This document shows positions 31,188 through 42,742 of a stretch of DNA of 64,000 nt, in pieces. Location: assembly GCF_001267175.1 (NCBI RefSeq), contig NZ_CP012358.1, forward strand, positions 970,501 through 1,034,500, in the 5' to 3' direction. The notes below the pieces were generated by a model. That model was given only the letters and a program-made list of their open reading frames with translations. It made no database searches and was not told the origin of the DNA. Source of the DNA: Thiopseudomonas alkaliphila. GTDB taxonomy: Bacteria > Pseudomonadota > Gammaproteobacteria > Pseudomonadales > Pseudomonadaceae. Position 1 is the stretch's first letter. Each line of letters begins with the position of its first letter. Both the position numbers and the translations under genes were made by a program.

Positions 31188-32021
31188 CTAATAAGGCCTA
31201 TCGCCCAAAATGGTTGCCCGATGCATTACTCGGCGATTGGGTAAATAATCCAAAACTGCATAATGCTGAGTAATGCGGTTATCCCAAAAAGCAATGTCAT
31301 TCACGCGCCATTGCCAGCGAATGCTGTAGGCTGGCTGTGTACTGTGAGCAAAGAGAAAAGCTAGCAAGGCATCACTTTCTGCTGTTGAAAGCTCATTAAT
31401 GCAGCGCGTAAAACCTTGGCTGACAAATAAGCCCTTCTCCCCGGTTTGTGGATGTATACGAATAACTGGATGGGACACCGGAGGATTATTCTGAGTGACC
31501 TGCTGATAATGCCTTTTTTGTTGGGGATCAATGGCAAAGCGCGCCTCAGGAAATGACAAACTAATATCATGGGTTGCGCTTAATCCTTCTAATAATCGCT
31601 GCATCGGCGCCGACAATCCTTGATAAGCCGCGCTACTGCTGGCCCATAACGTATCACCACCCACTGCTGGTAAAATTTTGGCAGACAAAATAGCTCCCAT
31701 TGCTGGCTTAGCTAGAAAGGTAACATCCGTATGCCACAACGCATTATCGGTTAAGTCTGTCAGCTCAGTATCTAGCACAATAATCTCCGGCTGCTCAGCG
31801 ACTTTTGGAAAAATAGGATGCACGTGTAGCATGCCAAACTGCTCAGCTAAGTGCTTTTGCTGCGCCGGCGTAATCGGCTGATCGCGAAAAAAGAGTACTT
31901 GGTACTGAAGCAGTGCTTGTTCCAGTTGTTGTTTAGTGGTCAAGGATAACGGCTGGCTGAGCTGTACCCCTTGCACTACTGCACCTAGTGCAGGGCTTAA
32001 CGGTGTGATCTGTAATGGCAT
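31188..32021 (-). CDS. tauD: Taurine dioxygenase
   Basis: 277 residues. This Fe(II)/2-oxoglutarate dioxygenase releases sulfite from taurine, giving aminoacetaldehyde. The metal-binding HxD lies in LWHTDVTFL (His97, Asp99); the distal histidine and the 2-oxoglutarate-binding arginine are in [23 protein letters not shown]. It is last in tauABCD, 15 bases after tauC. Confidence 0.93.
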   Translation of the reverse strand: MPLQITPLSPALGAVVQGVQLSQPLSLTTKQQLEQALLQYQVLFFRDQPITPAQQKHLAEQFGMLHVHPIFPKVAEQPEIIVLDTELTDLTDNALWHTDVTFLAKPAMGAILSAKILPAVGGDTLWASSSAAYQGLSAPMQRLLEGLSATHDISLSFPEARFAIDPQQKRHYQQVTQNNPPVSHPVIRIHPQTGEKGLFVSQGFTRCINELSTAESDALLAFLFAHSTQPAYSIRWQWRVNDIAFWDNRITQHYAVLDYLPNRRVMHRATILGDRPY

Positions 32022-32036
32022 AATAACGCTCTACTC

Positions 32037-32873
32037 TTAATAGTTTTTTCCATACCAAGGCACCCAACGTTGCTGTAACCAACGCAGCACCAACTCTAAA
32101 CTAATGGCAATCAGGCCAATCAAAACAATGCCTAGAATCACCACTTCGGTGACTAAAAACTGCGATGCCGACTGCACCATAAAGCCCAAACCTTCTGTTG
32201 CAGCAATCAGCTCTGCTGCGACCAAGGTTGACCAACCCACCCCCAAACCAATGCGGATACCGACTAAAATTTCTGGCAGTGCACTGGGCAAAACAATCCA
32301 GCGCGTTTGCTGCCAAGAGCTTGCTCCTAAACTAGCGGCAGCCCTGAGTCGACTAGGTGACACTGCTTTGACTGCATTGGCAGTAGCAATTAAGACTGGA
32401 GCAAAGATCGCAATAAAAATTAGCAAAACCTTAGACCCCTCACCAATCCCTGCCCAAATAACTATTAATGGCAAATAGGCTAAGGGCGGAATCGGCCGAA
32501 AAAATTCGATGATTGGATCGACTAAGCCCTTGAGCAACGGCCAACGCCCCATGGCAATACCTAAAGGAATAGCAGTGATTAATACCAACAGTAGCGCTTG
32601 AGTTATGCGCCACAGGCTCATGCCAATATGGGTCAGTAATCCAACACCCATATACCCTTGCTGCAAAATCATCCACAAGCGCTGTAAGATGCTGTGTGGA
32701 CTAGGCAAAAACAGTGGATCCAGCCAACCCACGGCACTCACCCACCACCAGCAGCCCAATAAGCTAGTAATACTGATCAGGCCAAGAACAAGTGCTGTAG
32801 GTCGTTTCACCGCCTTAGCTGAGGCGTATTTTGATTTTGGTAAACTGCAGGCCAGCGCATAAGCAAAGTTCAT
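32037..32873 (-). CDS. tauC: Taurine ABC transporter permease
   Basis: 278 residues with about six membrane helices and the typical SsuC/TauC features: FFRPIPPLAYLPLIVIWAGIGEGSK, and the EAA loop AAASLGASSWQQTRWIVLPSALPEI. It overlaps the end of tauB by 4 bases (ATGA). It forms the membrane channel of the sulfonate importer. Confidence 0.94.
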   Translation of the reverse strand: MNFAYALACSLPKSKYASAKAVKRPTALVLGLISITSLLGCWWWVSAVGWLDPLFLPSPHSILQRLWMILQQGYMGVGLLTHIGMSLWRITQALLLVLITAIPLGIAMGRWPLLKGLVDPIIEFFRPIPPLAYLPLIVIWAGIGEGSKVLLIFIAIFAPVLIATANAVKAVSPSRLRAAASLGASSWQQTRWIVLPSALPEILVGIRIGLGVGWSTLVAAELIAATEGLGFMVQSASQFLVTEVVILGIVLIGLIAISLELVLRWLQQRWVPWYGKNY

Positions 32874-33643
32874 GCTGCCTCCGATGAATAAGCGGCAAGA
32901 ATCTGCCCTAAGAGTAATTCGCGCTTTGCAATAAATGCTGCCGAAGACTTCAGCTCTCGAATTGTTGCGCCTTGAACAAAAAGCTGCGAGAAATCCACAC
33001 TGAGTTGCTGAGCAATCTGGCCTTGGTTCGTCAGCAGCAAAATATCTGTGGCTAAAAACAAGGCCTCTTCGACATCATGGGTAATTAATAGCATCGGGGT
33101 GCTAGTTAACTGCCAAACCTCAAGCAATAGCTGCTGCATTTGCTCCTTAGCTAACAGGTCTAAAGCAGCAAAGGGTTCATCTAGCAACAGTAACTTAGGT
33201 TCAGCAGCAAGCGCCCTTGCTAAGCTCACCCGCTGTTTTTGCCCACCAGAGAGCTGCCAAATCTGGCGCTCAGCTAAAGCCTGCAAACCCACTCGATGCA
33301 GCCAGTACTCAGCCTGCTGTTGGCACTGTATCGCCGGTAACTTAGCCAAACGCAATGGCAAAGCGATATTTTGCAATACATTCAACCAAGGCAATAACGT
33401 ATCCGCTTGCGCCACCACGCCACGCTCTACACTCGGTCCAGTAATCGCAACCTGATTGAGTAATAGGTCTCCTGCTAAGGGGGACTCAAACCCCGCCAGC
33501 AAATTAAGTAACGTAGTCTTGCCACTTCCTGATGGCCCCAAAATGACCAACAGTTGCTGTGATTTAAGGCTAAAACTCAGATCCTGTAATACCCGCTGTG
33601 CCCCGTAACTGGCACTGAGCTGCTTTACTTGTAGCTCTGTCAT
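32870..33643 (-). CDS. tauB: Taurine ABC transporter ATP-binding protein
   Basis: 257 residues from the ATG at 33643, which is one base after the tauA stop and has AGGAGC upstream. Walker A is GPSGSGKTT, the signature LSGGQKQRVSLARALA, and Walker B LLLLDEPFAALD, followed by the switch His (LITHDVEEAL). It energises taurine uptake. Confidence 0.95.
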   Translation of the reverse strand: MTELQVKQLSASYGAQRVLQDLSFSLKSQQLLVILGPSGSGKTTLLNLLAGFESPLAGDLLLNQVAITGPSVERGVVAQADTLLPWLNVLQNIALPLRLAKLPAIQCQQQAEYWLHRVGLQALAERQIWQLSGGQKQRVSLARALAAEPKLLLLDEPFAALDLLAKEQMQQLLLEVWQLTSTPMLLITHDVEEALFLATDILLLTNQGQIAQQLSVDFSQLFVQGATIRELKSSAAFIAKRELLLGQILAAYSSEAA

Positions 33644-33644
33644 C

Positions 33645-34628
33645 TTATTGCTCCTGCAGTTCAACGACAAAATCAGTGGTAATGTAAGCCGAATAATCCG
33701 CAAGCCGTTTAGTTAGCTGTCCCTGAGCGTGTAAAAAATCAGCGGTATCAGCCATTGCTTTTGGCAAGGTCTGAGTTAACAGCGCAGCCTGCTCGGCGCG
33801 TACAGGAAATTGATTACCTGCAAGTAACTGCGCTATATCGCTGCTCTTGGCACCAGAAACCCGACTGATCAACTGCAATTGCTGCGGATCATCCAGAAAC
33901 TGAGCGGTATTTTCACGATAGTTGGCATAACTTTGCAGTACTGTGTCAGTAAAGTCTGTTACTGCTTGCGGGTAAGCTTGGGCAAACGCCTGGCGTACAA
34001 CCCAAACATCTAACACTGGGGATTGGTTGGCGGCTAAGTCAGCCGCAGACAGCAACACTTGGCCTGTTTGTTTGGCTACGCCTAAGGCCGGATCCCAAAC
34101 AAAAGCACCATCAATATCCCCGCGCTGCCAAGCTGCCACAATGGCTGGTGGATCCATATTCAGTAAACTAAGCGTGCGTGGCTCTACTCCCCATAACTCT
34201 AAAGCTTTAAGCAAACCGTAATGACTGGTAGAAACAAAGGGCACGGCAATCTTTTTGCCGACTAAATCTTCTGGCTGTTTGATGCCAGCTCGTACCACTA
34301 AGGCTTCAGCATCACCTAGCAGCTCAGCGACCAAAATTGCCTGTAACGGTACATCACGACTAATAGCCGCAGTAAAAGGACTAACGCCAAGATAGCCGAT
34401 TTGAACTTGCCCAGAAGCTAAAGCTTTGACTAAATCAGCGCCGGTATTAAAGCGCTGCCAATGCAGCGTTGCTTGTGTGTTTTTTTCAAACTCTCCCTGA
34501 GCTTGAGCCAGAACACTGGGTTGCACTCCCGTTTGGTAACCAATAGTTAGCTCGGCCGCCAAAAGTGCCGTTGCAGAGAAACTTAAAGCGACGGCGATTA
34601 ATCTGTAGCTTGAACGAGTAAAGCGCAT
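33645..34628 (-). CDS. tauA: Taurine ABC transporter substrate-binding protein
   Basis: 327 residues with an N-terminal signal peptide (RLIAVALSFSATALLAAE). It is a periplasmic binding protein of the nitrate/sulfonate/taurine family: LTIGYQTGVQPS near the mature N-terminus, then VQIGYLGVSPFTAAISR and WDPALGVAKQTGQVL. It is first in tauABCD, with about 150 bases upstream. The tau genes normally answer to sulfate starvation through Cbl/CysB-type regulators; I could not identify a site. Confidence 0.94.
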   Translation of the reverse strand: MRFTRSSYRLIAVALSFSATALLAAELTIGYQTGVQPSVLAQAQGEFEKNTQATLHWQRFNTGADLVKALASGQVQIGYLGVSPFTAAISRDVPLQAILVAELLGDAEALVVRAGIKQPEDLVGKKIAVPFVSTSHYGLLKALELWGVEPRTLSLLNMDPPAIVAAWQRGDIDGAFVWDPALGVAKQTGQVLLSAADLAANQSPVLDVWVVRQAFAQAYPQAVTDFTDTVLQSYANYRENTAQFLDDPQQLQLISRVSGAKSSDIAQLLAGNQFPVRAEQAALLTQTLPKAMADTADFLHAQGQLTKRLADYSAYITTDFVVELQEQ

Positions 34629-34776
34629 AACTTATTACCTTTGGCTATATAATTTCAAATCTTCATAACCAAAGTTAAAGCAATCTAGTAAGCGCTCCAA
34701 ATGATAAAATCATCTGTCGTTAGAGTTTTTTTCGTTTTACCCGTCAACTCCTGACTCACCACCTCTAGCTCTCAAA

Positions 34777-35535
34777 TCACTCAGTAGATATTGCTGGTGG
34801 TAAAATCCGTCCTTCTTCATGTACCCAAAATAAGGTAGCGCCAGCCACAGCCGCTGGCATTGCCAGTAAGTTAAAAATGGGCACCATAATGGCCAAATAA
34901 GTAATGCCACCAAAACTTAAACTTTGTAAGCGCTTTGCCCGTAACCAATGCAGCATATCGCTCCAAGCAAGTTTGTTATTGTCCGCTGGGTAGTCAATGT
35001 ACTGCACTGCCATCATCCAAATGTTAAACAGCAGCCATAGCGGTGCGGCTAAAATATTAACCCCAGGAATAAAAGATAAAATTAATAAGCCCAGAGCTCG
35101 TGGTAAAAAATACGCCAACTTACGCAGCTCCCGCGCCATGGTGCGTGGCACCATCGCCAGCAACTCAGCAGTATCAAAAGGCGGAAAATGATCTTCACCA
35201 CGCTCGATTACTTCAACTTTTTCCGATAAAAAACTATTAAAAGGCGCGGCAATTAAATTGACCAAGGTGGTAAAGGTAAAAAAAATCACCAACATAATCA
35301 GTAATACAAAAATAGGCCACATCAGGTATTCAAGAAAGCTCAACCAACTAGGAATAGTCGCCATTAAGCGAGCAAGCCAGCTGTTAAAAAAATGCGCTGA
35401 GTAGTACACCATAGCAATGAAAAAGCTCAGGTTAATCAGCAGTGGAATCGCCACAAAGCGGCGCAAACCGGGTTGTTTAATGTAGCTAAAGCCCCGTTTG
35501 AAATACTCAGGGCCACTTAGTACCGGTGTACTCAT
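34777..35535 (-). CDS. cysZ: Sulfate transporter CysZ
   Basis: 252 residues, full length, with four main membrane segments. It matches CysZ by [28 protein letters not shown] at the N-terminus, [16 protein letters not shown] and [33 protein letters not shown]. It imports sulfate for cysteine synthesis. It is next to tauABCD on the same strand but 148 bases apart, and divergent from trxB. Confidence 0.94.
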   Translation of the reverse strand: MSTPVLSGPEYFKRGFSYIKQPGLRRFVAIPLLINLSFFIAMVYYSAHFFNSWLARLMATIPSWLSFLEYLMWPIFVLLIMLVIFFTFTTLVNLIAAPFNSFLSEKVEVIERGEDHFPPFDTAELLAMVPRTMARELRKLAYFLPRALGLLILSFIPGVNILAAPLWLLFNIWMMAVQYIDYPADNNKLAWSDMLHWLRAKRLQSLSFGGITYLAIMVPIFNLLAMPAAVAGATLFWVHEEGRILPPAISTE

Positions 35536-35760
35536 GGGTTTATCCTTATGCGGTTATAGCCTGCGACAATCGGTATCAGCGCCTTTTTATCGATAGGCAT
35601 TGGTGTAATCTAGAGGGCTAATTATGCCTGACTCCTGATTTTGTTAGAATAACTGCATGTACAGGCTTTAGCTGCGGTTTGTTACGGGAACCGGTTAATA
35701 CTTGCTTAACCTAAACGTTTAAGTATCAAAGCAAAAAGTGGATCAGCGACACATCATTAG

Positions 35761-36774
<1,014 letters not shown>

Positions 36775-36780
36775 TAACAC

Positions 36781-36823
36781 AGAGTTTCAACCAGCGAACT
36801 AACTGCTCGCTGGTTGAAACTCT
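36781..36823. terminator. 17-bp perfect inverted repeat between trxB and the DUF2069 gene
   Basis: The arm 36781-36797 (AGAGTTTCAACCAGCGA) pairs perfectly with 36807-36823 across a 9-base loop. It sits between convergent genes and lacks a run of T, so it acts either as a bidirectional terminator or as an mRNA 3' stabiliser. Confidence 0.65.
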
Positions 36824-36826
36824 AGA

Positions 36827-37234
36827 TTACTCGCCCTGCAGTTTGCGGTTATATTGAAAACGCCAGCGCGTATAGAGCATAGCACTCACAAATAACCCCA
36901 CACTCAATAAGATCTCTATCATCCCTAGCCAAAAACGACTGGGATCTAGCGTCGCAACTACTCCTTTAATAAAGTACAGGTTAACAATAAAACACATCCA
37001 GGCATGGGCCCGTGCATTGCCCAGCAAAATTCCGGGCAAAACTATCGCCAGTGGCACTAATTCAATCAGCATAATGACCCAAGTACGGGCCCCATGCAGA
37101 TTGGCATAAAACAAATTCCACACTGCCAATAAAACCACTAAACCTAGAACAAAGATAATGCTCAAGCGATGGCTTAGTTTAAGCCGTGGCTGCAGCCACT
37201 CTAGCGAAGGTAACGCTTTTTTAGCCTTAGCCAT
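36827..37234 (-). CDS. DUF2069 membrane protein
   Basis: 135 residues from the ATG at 37234 (GGAGCGATAAA upstream, one base after the wrbA stop). It has four membrane helices and a short basic N-terminus. Conserved features are WNLFYANLHGARTWV, GILLGNARAHAWMCFIVNLYFI and the basic C-terminal end. Function unknown; it is a standard companion of wrbA in Pseudomonas. Confidence 0.85.
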   Translation of the reverse strand: MAKAKKALPSLEWLQPRLKLSHRLSIIFVLGLVVLLAVWNLFYANLHGARTWVIMLIELVPLAIVLPGILLGNARAHAWMCFIVNLYFIKGVVATLDPSRFWLGMIEILLSVGLFVSAMLYTRWRFQYNRKLQGE

Positions 37235-37235
37235 T

Positions 37236-38182
<947 letters not shown>

Positions 38183-38340
38183 AGTGCCTCCTAAAGTGTG
38201 TTCTTAGCTTACGTAAAGGCTTAGTTAAATTGTTATAGCTATTCTACCGTTTAATCCGCTAAGGTGCCTCGCCCCTGAAGAAATTCGCCAATCGCTTTAC
38301 ACTATGCCTTTCCATCTAGCACTTATAGGATGACCTTTGG

Positions 38341-38811
38341 ATGAAAAAGTTACTGCTCGGCTGCATAGCCTTACTATTATCGGCCTGCATGCAACCTCTT
38401 GATATGGGTAACGATCAAACGGGTGAGCCCATTTTGGTGACTGATTTAGCCGGGCGCTGGCTGGTCATTAATTACTGGGCAGAATGGTGTGCACCTTGCC
38501 GGCGAGAAATTCCTCAACTCAACCAACTGGCTGACTCCTTAGCGGCCAGTAACGTCAAAGTATTTGGGGTTAATTATGATCAACTCCAAGGTGATTTTTT
38601 AAAGCAAGCCAGTGAGCAAATGGGCATTCAGTTTAGGGTTTTTCAAGAGGACCCCGCTGCTCGTTTTCGCCTAGAAGCGACGGATCGCTTGCCAGTCACT
38701 TACCTGATTCATCCTGATGGTGAAACCATTGCTCGTTTATTGGGCGAGCAAACAGCCGAGCAAATTATCGAGGCCTTAGTTCGCATGGGCTGGAGCAGAA
38801 AACCGGAATAA
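38341..38811 (+). CDS. TlpA-like thioredoxin-fold lipoprotein
   Basis: 156 residues. The signal peptide ends in a lipobox (LLSAC, lipidated Cys16). The redox site is WCAPC (Cys50, Cys53) in NYWAEWCAPCRREIPQLNQL, with the cis-proline segment DRLPVTYLIHPDG. It is probably a membrane-anchored periplasmic disulfide reductase or oxidoreductase of the TlpA/ResA type. It is divergent from arsC. Confidence 0.88.
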   Translation: MKKLLLGCIALLLSACMQPLDMGNDQTGEPILVTDLAGRWLVINYWAEWCAPCRREIPQLNQLADSLAASNVKVFGVNYDQLQGDFLKQASEQMGIQFRVFQEDPAARFRLEATDRLPVTYLIHPDGETIARLLGEQTAEQIIEALVRMGWSRKPE

Positions 38812-38901
38812 CGGCTATTTATGCTTTTCTCTAGCCCTACAGCGGGTGCTCGACTACAATCAGCATCTACATTCAATTTTCAAACCACTAGGTAGCATTA
38901 C

Positions 38902-39480
38902 ATGTCTTTTTCTGAGCAACTAAACCAACTGCAAGTTTTTCTAGACGCCGACGACCTGCATGATGAAGCGCTCGATTTTATGGCGTCTAATGGCTACTTA
39001 ACCGCCTTGTGCATTTCTCCGGTAAAGATGCCGCAACGAGAATGGATTGATGAGCTATTTGCTGAAGAACCCGCTTATCAAGATGCCAATGAGAAAGCCC
39101 AAATTGAAGATGCGTTAGTTCAGCTAAAAAATCAGATTGCGCGTCAACTAGCCAGTGATGACGATATGGAGTTGCCATGCGAGCTGTACCTTGGCGACGA
39201 CCCCGACCTCAGTGACCTGCGCAGCTGGTGCATTGGCTTTATGGAAGGCGTGTTTATGGAAGAACAAGCATGGTTTGCTAAATCAGAAGATGAAGTCAGT
39301 GAGCTCTTACTCCCAATTATGGTTGCCTCTGGTTTATTTGATGATGAACCAGAGTTTGCTGACTTCTTAAAAGATGATGAGTTGGTTGACAGTATGATTG
39401 AGCAAATCCCCGAGATTTTAACGGCGCTGTTTTTACTGTTTAATGCCCCCGACGAGAAGCCGGCCTTGCTTAAACGATAA
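38902..39480 (+). CDS. YecA/YgfB family (UPF0149) protein
   Basis: 192 residues, acidic. Conserved YgfB/YecA features are LTALCISPVKMPQREWIDELF, LRSWCIGFMEGV and the late VASGLFDDEP. There is no C-terminal SEC-C zinc motif. The function is unclear; YgfB-type proteins have been tied to regulation of cell-wall recycling genes in Pseudomonas. A terminator follows. Confidence 0.82.
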   Translation: MSFSEQLNQLQVFLDADDLHDEALDFMASNGYLTALCISPVKMPQREWIDELFAEEPAYQDANEKAQIEDALVQLKNQIARQLASDDDMELPCELYLGDDPDLSDLRSWCIGFMEGVFMEEQAWFAKSEDEVSELLLPIMVASGLFDDEPEFADFLKDDELVDSMIEQIPEILTALFLLFNAPDEKPALLKR

Positions 39481-39516
39481 GCAATGAATCACTAGATTCA
39501 CCTCTAGATATCTAAT

Positions 39517-39544
39517 TAAAAAGCGGTAATCACCGCTTTTTAAT
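39517..39544. terminator. Bidirectional terminator
   Basis: TAAAAAGCGG-TAAT-CACCGCTTTTTA, a symmetric hairpin between the YecA-family gene and the convergent lipoprotein gene. Confidence 0.85.
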
Positions 39545-39566
39545 TGATCGAGTTTAGACTTAGCTT

Positions 39567-40391
39567 TTATTGCTTGGTTTCTTGTCCATCCTGCTGTTGA
39601 CTGCGTAATAATGCAGCCGCTATACCTGGGGTATTTTGCTGTTTTTCATAATCTAGCATGCTTTGTAAACGTTGATTACGTGTCGCGATCGCTTGTTCTT
39701 GCATTTGCTGCTGTTGATCTAACATCAAGTAATCCCGCAGTTTTTCCACATTGGCGCGATACTCTGGATTAGTAAATAACTTAGCTAAACGTTGCATAGG
39801 AACTACGCGCTTACGCTTAATTACCTCACAAGACTCCGCATTGGGGTTGACTGCTGAGTATTCCCAACTCGGCTTATAATCACTCGGCGCTTGACAGTTC
39901 CAAGCGGAAAACCGCTTTAGCACAGCGTCATATTGATCAGGGTTAAACGATAAGGCCTGATCGATGCGTGCCGCACTATTCACTGCTAAAAAGTTCAGAT
40001 AAGGCACAGGCGAGGCTTCACCCTTACCCGCTGGCGGATACTTATCAATATCAGCTTCAGTGCGTAAAATTGCCGCATAAAATAGTAACCCTGCATCCTC
40101 TAAACGCTCTAACTTAAAGGCGGTATTAGCGGCAATATAGAGTTTTTCTAACTCTAAACGCTGAGCATTTTGCAGCACATAATTCACTTGTTGCTGCTGC
40201 TCGGCTTGAGATGCATTAAAGCTCGCAAAGGGCTGAGTTTTATCCCAGGCTAGAGGCGTAACTTTACTAGCTGATACTTTCTGCTCAGGAGCATTCTGGC
40301 TGTTACTGTCCTTGGTGCCAAACCCTGCGTTACAACCAGCAACGGCTAATGCCACTGCTAGCGAAAGTCCAGCATAACGTAATTTCTTCAT
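39567..40391 (-). CDS. Conserved lipoprotein of unknown function
   Basis: 274 residues. The signal peptide ends in AVAGC (lipidated Cys20), so it is a membrane-anchored periplasmic protein. The mature part is mostly helical. It has a Gln-rich segment (QAEQQQQVNYVLQ), a helical segment around LYIAANTAFKLERLEDAGLLFYAAILR that looks like a TPR-type repeat, and a Gln-rich C-terminal coiled region (LDQQQQMQEQAIATRNQRLQ). I do not recognise the family. It is monocistronic, on the same strand as lapA-ihfB but 107 bases away. Confidence 0.75.
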   Translation of the reverse strand: MKKLRYAGLSLAVALAVAGCNAGFGTKDSNSQNAPEQKVSASKVTPLAWDKTQPFASFNASQAEQQQQVNYVLQNAQRLELEKLYIAANTAFKLERLEDAGLLFYAAILRTEADIDKYPPAGKGEASPVPYLNFLAVNSAARIDQALSFNPDQYDAVLKRFSAWNCQAPSDYKPSWEYSAVNPNAESCEVIKRKRVVPMQRLAKLFTNPEYRANVEKLRDYLMLDQQQQMQEQAIATRNQRLQSMLDYEKQQNTPGIAAALLRSQQQDGQETKQ

Positions 40392-40498
40392 AGTCCTTCC
40401 CTATTGCATTCTGTTGTGTAATTCGTACAGATAAAGGCTGTTTATAAGCATAAAAGTTCAGTTAAAACTCTGTAACCAAGCGCAAATCAAAGGATTAT

Positions 40499-40831
40499 TT
40501 ATGGTTTTTCAACCACAATTAACTCTGCAGTCGTGGGCTGCACTAACTGCTTAGTTAAGGCATGATTTTGTTCAGTTAAAGTTTTTACTTCATTACGTAG
40601 TTTACGATTACTCAAACGCAAACGACTAAGCGGTAACCAAGTAAATATCGGGCTTAAAATCAAGCCCAAAATTAGAGAAAAAGTGATATACAAAGCAACT
40701 GGTAATTCTGGCGTGCTGTATTTAAAGAGATGCACACTGACTGGCGCCCGGTTCTCTAAAATAAATAAAATCACCACCGCTGCTAACAACAGTGCCACCA
40801 CTAACAAAATAACTTGTTTAAACTTTTTCAT
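40499..40831 (-). CDS. lapA: LapA-domain membrane protein (lipopolysaccharide assembly protein A type)
   Basis: 110 residues from the ATG at 40831; an adjacent ATG at 40834 is possible. AGGAC lies just upstream. Two membrane helices (QVILLVVALLLAAVVILFILEN and LYITFSLILGLILSPIF) are followed by a cytoplasmic coiled coil (LRLSNRKLRNEVKTLTEQNHAL). LapA/YciS proteins act with LapB in control of lipopolysaccharide synthesis in E. coli. It follows ihfB by 82 bases, as is usual. Confidence 0.85.
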   Translation of the reverse strand: MKKFKQVILLVVALLLAAVVILFILENRAPVSVHLFKYSTPELPVALYITFSLILGLILSPIFTWLPLSRLRLSNRKLRNEVKTLTEQNHALTKQLVQPTTAELIVVEKP

Positions 40832-40913
40832 CATCCGTCCTATCTGCTCATTCTGCGCTACAGGTTAGTTCACCACTGGCAGTATAGCAGCAGTGACTTT
40901 ATGTTCGTCTGGC

Positions 40914-41192
40914 TTAGTCATTCACTCGCTCGCGTAATTCTTTGCCGGGCTTAAAGTGCGGCACGTACTTAGCCGCCAAAGGCACTCGCTCACCCGTTTT
41001 AGGGTTGCGCGCCATACGTGGGGCTCGATAATTTAATGAAAAACTACCAAACCCTCTCACTTCAATGCGCTCGCCTTGAGCTAACGTTTTTGACATCAAC
41101 TCCAACAGTTCTTTAATCGCTTGATCCACATCACGCACCATTAAATGCGGATGCTGGTTAATAATCCGGTCAATTAATTCTGATTTAGTCAT
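40914..41192 (-). CDS. ihfB: Integration host factor subunit beta
   Basis: 92 residues from the ATG at 41192, which has GGAGGCTGTC directly upstream and gives [10 protein letters not shown]. It bends DNA as a heterodimer with IhfA. The DNA-binding arm is [15 protein letters not shown] with the conserved proline, and FGSFSLNYR precedes it. In most relatives rpsA lies directly upstream; here nfuA and its terminator are upstream, so ihfB-lapA must have its own promoter. Confidence 0.96.
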   Translation of the reverse strand: MTKSELIDRIINQHPHLMVRDVDQAIKELLELMSKTLAQGERIEVRGFGSFSLNYRAPRMARNPKTGERVPLAAKYVPHFKPGKELRERVND

Positions 41193-41350
41193 GACAGCCT
41201 CCATCTAGGATTGCACTAGGCCTTTGAGGTCAGCCTACTCTTGAGCACTCGGCACTGCTTGCTTAGCTTATAGCGATGCTTAGCCTCCTGAGTTAGTCAT
41301 ACAAAATACATTACAATTCAATTAGTTACTAGATTTAGTTAGCAGCTACA

Positions 41351-41373
41351 AAAACGCCCTGCATGGCAGGGCG
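41351..41373 (-). terminator. Terminator of nfuA
   Basis: CGCCCTGC-AT-GCAGGGCG with TTTT on the minus-strand exit side, between nfuA and ihfB. Confidence 0.85.
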
Positions 41374-41405
41374 CGGGTTATTCTAGTTAAGCTAAGGCAC
41401 AGCCA

Positions 41406-41987
41406 CTAGTAATAAGCGTTTTCACGATTAGAGTGATCGGTTACATCACGCACCCCTTTAAGCTCTGGTATACGCTCAAGCAAGGTTTTCTCAATACCTT
41501 CTTTAAGGGTAAAATCTGCCTGACCACAGCCCTGGCAACCGCCACCAAACTGTAAAATCACCACCCCATCCTCAATATCAATTAACTTTACCTGCCCGCC
41601 ATGACTGGCTAAACCGGGATTAATCTCGGTTTGCAAATAGTAATTAACTCGTTCAGTTAAAGGGCTATCATCATTAATCATGGGCACCTTAGCATTGGGT
41701 GCTTTAATGGTTAGCTGACCACCCATACGATCGCTGGCATAGTCAACCACCGCATCTTCTAAAAAAGTTTCACTGACGCCATCAATCCACGCGGTAAACT
41801 CAGCAAAAGCCATGGGTTTATCTTCTGGTTTTTGCTCGCCAGGACGACAATAAGCTAAGCAGGTTTCAGCATAAGGTGTGCCCGGCTGGGTAATAAAAAT
41901 ACGCACACCAATACCTGGGGTATTTTGATCTTTCAGTAAGTTAGCTAAATATTCTTGAGCTGACTCAGTAATTGTAATTTCACTCAT
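41406..41987 (-). CDS. nfuA: Fe-S cluster biogenesis/carrier protein NfuA
   Basis: 193 residues from the ATG at 41987 (GAGGG upstream). It has a degenerate A-type carrier domain at the N-terminus ([15 protein letters not shown]...[21 protein letters not shown]) and a C-terminal Nfu domain with the cluster-binding CxxC in GGGCQGCGQ. It delivers 4Fe-4S clusters, especially under oxidative stress. It is transcribed alone and ends at a terminator. Confidence 0.95.
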   Translation of the reverse strand: MSEITITESAQEYLANLLKDQNTPGIGVRIFITQPGTPYAETCLAYCRPGEQKPEDKPMAFAEFTAWIDGVSETFLEDAVVDYASDRMGGQLTIKAPNAKVPMINDDSPLTERVNYYLQTEINPGLASHGGQVKLIDIEDGVVILQFGGGCQGCGQADFTLKEGIEKTLLERIPELKGVRDVTDHSNRENAYY

Positions 41988-42064
41988 CAATAAACCCTCT
42001 TAAACAATGCAGTTAGTGTACGCACTCTGCGTGCAAGAATAAAGACCTAGTAAATTGCTCGGAT

Positions 42065-42742
42065 TTAACTTAACTGGATCTGTGCAAAGCTGTCTACTGT
42101 TGGGTAATCGCCCAATACACCGCCCTCACGGGCTAAGCCGTAAACCTGCATTCCTGCGGCAGTTGCAGCATCTAACTCTTGTACTACATCGGATAAAAAT
42201 AAAATTTGCTCAGGTGCTACTCCAACTTGCTGACTAATGGCCAGATAGGATTCCACCTCACGCTTATGCCCTACGGTAGTATCAAAGTAACCCGAAAATA
42301 ATGGCGTTAGATCACCGGCCACAGAGCAACCAAAAATTAATTTTTGCGCTTGTACTGAGCCAGAAGAGTAAACATAAAGTGGGTACCCTTGAGTATGCCA
42401 AGCACGCAATTGCTGTACCGCATCGGGATACACATGGCCTTTAATTTCCCCTGATAAATACCCTTGCTGCCAGACCATGCCTTGCAATGCTTTTAACGCC
42501 GTGCTTTTAACGTCTTGCTCAATCCACTCCAGCAGTAGCTCGATCACCCTTGCTAAATCAGCTTCAGGCTCTTTGGCCTCGATTCGGACCGCTTGAATCT
42601 GTTGCGCCACTTCTACTGTTTGCTGATGACTCTGCAAAAAAACAGGTAAATGCTGTTTAGCGTAAGGAAATAACACCTCAAACACAAAGCTCACCGCACT
42701 GGTGGTGCCTTCAATATCGGTGACAATGGCTTTAATGGTCAT
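42065..42742 (-). CDS. mtnC: Acireductone synthase (enolase-phosphatase E1)
   Basis: 225 residues. It is a HAD-type bifunctional enzyme of methionine salvage that turns 2,3-diketo-5-methylthiopentyl-1-phosphate into acireductone. The motif [12 protein letters not shown] is at the N-terminus, [16 protein letters not shown] holds motif II, and [14 protein letters not shown] is the C-terminal acidic motif. It overlaps mtnD by 4 bases (ATGA). Confidence 0.95.
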   Translation of the reverse strand: MTIKAIVTDIEGTTSAVSFVFEVLFPYAKQHLPVFLQSHQQTVEVAQQIQAVRIEAKEPEADLARVIELLLEWIEQDVKSTALKALQGMVWQQGYLSGEIKGHVYPDAVQQLRAWHTQGYPLYVYSSGSVQAQKLIFGCSVAGDLTPLFSGYFDTTVGHKREVESYLAISQQVGVAPEQILFLSDVVQELDAATAAGMQVYGLAREGGVLGDYPTVDSFAQIQLS

